64,000 bases of DNA from Morchella semilibera (taxonomy: Eukaryota > Ascomycota > Pezizomycetes > Pezizales > Morchellaceae). This document shows positions 61,688 to 64,000 of the stretch, in pieces; within the stretch, counting starts at the first letter, position 1; each line of letters opens with the position of its first letter. Location of the stretch: positions 2,325,973 through 2,389,972 of the forward strand of contig WBVU01000003.1 of assembly GCA_009192285.1 (NCBI GenBank), in the 5' to 3' direction. A model generated the notes under the pieces. It made no database searches. It was not told the origin of the DNA and was given only the letters and a program-made list of their open reading frames with translations. Made by a program: the position numbers and the translations under genes.

Positions 61688-62208
61688 TGATTGTGTAATT
61701 TAAATACTTTAAAATACTGACCCGCAATGGCAGAAATCAAGGGTTAGGGTTGGCCCTTGAATGGCCGCAAAGGTCTGTTAACGTCGACCGGCACCATACT
61801 TAGTAGAATCTAGCTGACAAAGCACCCACCTACATCGAGGGTCAATAACCGTTCTTTGTACTCGCCATAACCACTTGAAACCAACCTCATAAACATGCCA
61901 AAGAAATTTCATTGTCTAATGTTTCCAGCTAGTGCTATCTATTATCAAGTCATCTATTTCATCGGGCCCTATAAAGTGAAGCAACACCCTCGAGTATATA
62001 ATCTCTACTTTCACAACCATTCGCATCTAGTGTTAACTTACGATCCGGCAGGCCGTATTTTTATCCTCGCCTTTCCCCCTCTTTTCTTTCTGCTTATACT
62101 GTTTTCTTATATCGCTGGTCGATATCACATTACTATTACTAGTTTCAGTAACGAATTGTAATCTTCCCATACCACATTCCTTTCAGAATTAAGTTTGTCA
62201 TCCTCGAA
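61688..62208. other. Right flank of transposon cluster, promoter of next gene
   Basis: A TTAGGG-type motif is at 61741-61751. The right end of the DNA transposon should lie here but was not defined. An 88-codon frame from 61895 is not supported as a gene. Confidence 0.5.
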
Positions 62209-63054
62209 ATGTCGGTCCTATCTTTCGTCATCCACATTCTTCCAATCCTCCTTCTTACAACACCCACTGCTTCCCTCCTCACTAACCCTACAACCATCAC
62301 CGCACACGTTCCCCGCACCACTGATGCCCCCCTTACAGAATGTTCCTCTGTCTGTGCGCTCATGGAGGCCCAGATCCACCAGCCAGCCGGGCCAGACCAG
62401 GGCTCACTGTTCCGCAGCCTGTGCATAAACTCCGGACGGACAGACTGTGACGCTATGCAGACAGAATTTAGAGTCGAGCTTGTGGGTAAAGCGGATGGTT
62501 TCAAGTGTCTCTGTGCGAGAAATGGTGTTCCAGGGCAAGAGTATGGAAGTACGACTACAACGACTAGCACGACTACTGTCACAACGACAGAAGGCGCTCC
62601 TGTAGTTGAGGAACCAGCCAGTTCTAGTGTCGCAGATAATACGGCATCTTCAGTGCCAATATCAGTACAATCGTCAGTTACAGTTCCCACGTCTACTTCA
62701 GACGTCCCAATATCAACGACACTAATCAGGGTCCCCTTGTCAACTATTAGTAGCACAATATTGAGCACGCATACCACATTGTCGACTATCAGATATGTTG
62801 TCTCTCCCGCTTCCAAGTCTGGTGAAAGCACTTCCACTTCCACTTCCACTTCCACTCCCAAAGCGACATCAAGTTCAGAGGCAGGGCTAAGTACGGCCGG
62901 AGAGCCGGAGCCCTCAAAGAAACCCAAGTCGGGTGCCATAGCAGGAATTGTGATTGGCGTGTTGGCCGTGTGCGGGATAATTGGTGGTGGAGCCTGGCTA
63001 ATCAGGAAGAGACAGTTGGCGAAGATAGCGGACAAGTTTGATTATGATTATTAG
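62209..63054 (+). CDS. Ser/Thr-rich single-pass cell-surface protein
   Basis: 281 residues, single exon. A signal peptide is at residues 1-23 (LSFVIHILPILLLTTPTA). The ectodomain starts with a small six-cysteine region (TECSSVCALM, SLCINSGRTDC, FKCLCARNG), followed by >100 residues of Ser/Thr-rich, probably O-mannosylated stalk with TSTS repeats. A membrane helix at about 242-265 (GAIAGIVIGVLAVCGIIGGG) and a short basic cytoplasmic tail ending FDYDY follow. The architecture resembles fungal wall-sensor or WSC-like proteins, but no WSC domain is recognisable. Function is unknown; location at the plasma membrane/cell wall is inferred. Confidence 0.75.
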   Translation: MSVLSFVIHILPILLLTTPTASLLTNPTTITAHVPRTTDAPLTECSSVCALMEAQIHQPAGPDQGSLFRSLCINSGRTDCDAMQTEFRVELVGKADGFKCLCARNGVPGQEYGSTTTTTSTTTVTTTEGAPVVEEPASSSVADNTASSVPISVQSSVTVPTSTSDVPISTTLIRVPLSTISSTILSTHTTLSTIRYVVSPASKSGESTSTSTSTSTPKATSSSEAGLSTAGEPEPSKKPKSGAIAGIVIGVLAVCGIIGGGAWLIRKRQLAKIADKFDYDY

Positions 63055-64000
63055 GATTTCCCCCCCTTGATCTATCATGTAAAATATATAAGAGTAGTAA
63101 AAAGATTTAAAATATCGCTAGCTACGAGGATGCGATATAAGTTAGAATAAAAACCATGGACAAATGGATCAATATTGCATCGCCGATTGTATTGACTGTC
63201 GATTGCAAGTGGTTTTTGCTATACTAGAGAGTATTTGGCAACTGCCAATCCCAAGAACTGGCATATTGTGGGGCTCCGAAGCGGAAACCAGGGATTTTCA
63301 ATTTTAGATTCCAGTAGAGCAGAGCAGCGTGCTGTGATATCACAATATCTGCAGCAGCTAGCATCATGCATTTCCAGTCCCAACAGTGCCCTTCACAGGT
63401 AGCTGATAAACTGTTTGGTTTTCGGAGTTTTTTTTTTTTGTCATACTGTTAACCACGTTGATTTTGGCCACTGAGGGGAACTGTCAATTTTTCCTCAAGT
63501 TTGAAGTGTCAATATATATAGTCGGAATTGACTGTTGGAAAATACTCTCTACTAGTCTCATAATCTTGTATGGCGAGCGACTGCATGATCTAATATCCCT
63601 AAAAAAAAAAAATTAAGTATGACACGCAAATCTACTTATATAGACATAAGTATCTCTCGAGGATATATATAATCCACTGTCTCCGCAATGGTACAAACCT
63701 TGATACAGATGCTAGCAAGTTTCTTTAGCCCGGACTTATGCGGAGATAATGATCTATTTAGAATCAATGACGCACACGGCCCAGGGTCGGTTCGGTCGGA
63801 TAACCCTGTACTATTTTTATATCAATTGTCTGATACACACATGTCCTAGCCCAAACTTCAAGAATGTACGGAAATGTAGGTACACTCGACTACCCTATCC
63901 CCGCCCCAACAGCCATTACCCATGGCCATGTTCATTGGGTAGCACAACTGTTTATGTAAGTAATTGCAGCCCTCGATCTAGCAGCATCAGGCCCTTCAAC
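63055..64000. other. Intergenic, window end
   Basis: The first ~100 bases are the 3' UTR of the preceding gene. Short A and T runs are present. I see no gene. Confidence 0.5.

Noticed and set aside
1-64000. CRISPR arrays, bacterial operons, rRNA genes
   Set aside because: No spaced direct repeats or rRNA-like sequence; introns and gene content are fungal.

Overview
The window looks like nuclear DNA of a filamentous ascomycete (Pezizomycotina). Conserved genes are split by short introns, mostly 50-75 nt, with GT donors, CTAAC/CTAAT branch sites and AG acceptors. The gene set (yeast-type karyopherin, fungal PEX2, Zn(II)2Cys6 factor, TNA1/DAL5-type permease, telo-box-like promoter motifs) is fungal. 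Long gene-poor stretches and nested transposons would suit a repeat-rich genome such as a truffle-like Pezizomycete, but that placement is only inference.

Layout. 1-5.7 kb: cytosolic glutamyl-tRNA synthetase (-), a divergent unknown small gene (+), and ribosomal protein uL14 (-). 5.7-11.4 kb: sparse DNA with a 203-bp mariner-like MITE beside a secreted cysteine-rich protein, and a possible small membrane protein. 11.4-26.1 kb: a compact housekeeping block of TED1-type phosphoesterase (-), BET4 (+), PEX2 (-), KAP120/importin-11 (+) and a coiled-coil/membrane gene (+) whose frame changes several times. 26.1-32.9 kb: no convincing gene. 32.9-40.4 kb: Zn(II)2Cys6 factor (+) convergent with an intracellular GH3 beta-glucosidase carrying a PA14-like region (-). 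40.4-47.3 kb: no gene, one strong hairpin. 47.3-51.7 kb: an MFS permease (-) and an unknown 207-residue protein (+). 52.9-61.7 kb: a DDE DNA-transposon gene interrupted by a whole-looking Ty3/gypsy chromovirus with 633-bp LTRs and target duplication CCTGA. 62.2-63.1 kb: a secreted Ser/Thr-rich single-pass membrane protein.

The housekeeping genes serve translation (GluRS, uL14), GPI-anchor processing in the ER (TED1), Rab prenylation (BET4), peroxisome import (PEX2) and nuclear transport (KAP120). They do not form one pathway. The factor, glucosidase and permease could form a loose sugar-use neighbourhood, but nothing in the sequence proves co-regulation. The points most worth a second look are the nested transposon pair with its cysteine-rich transposase insertion, the MITE/secreted-protein pair, the frame-broken coiled-coil gene, and the over-represented palindrome TACATGTA in non-coding DNA.
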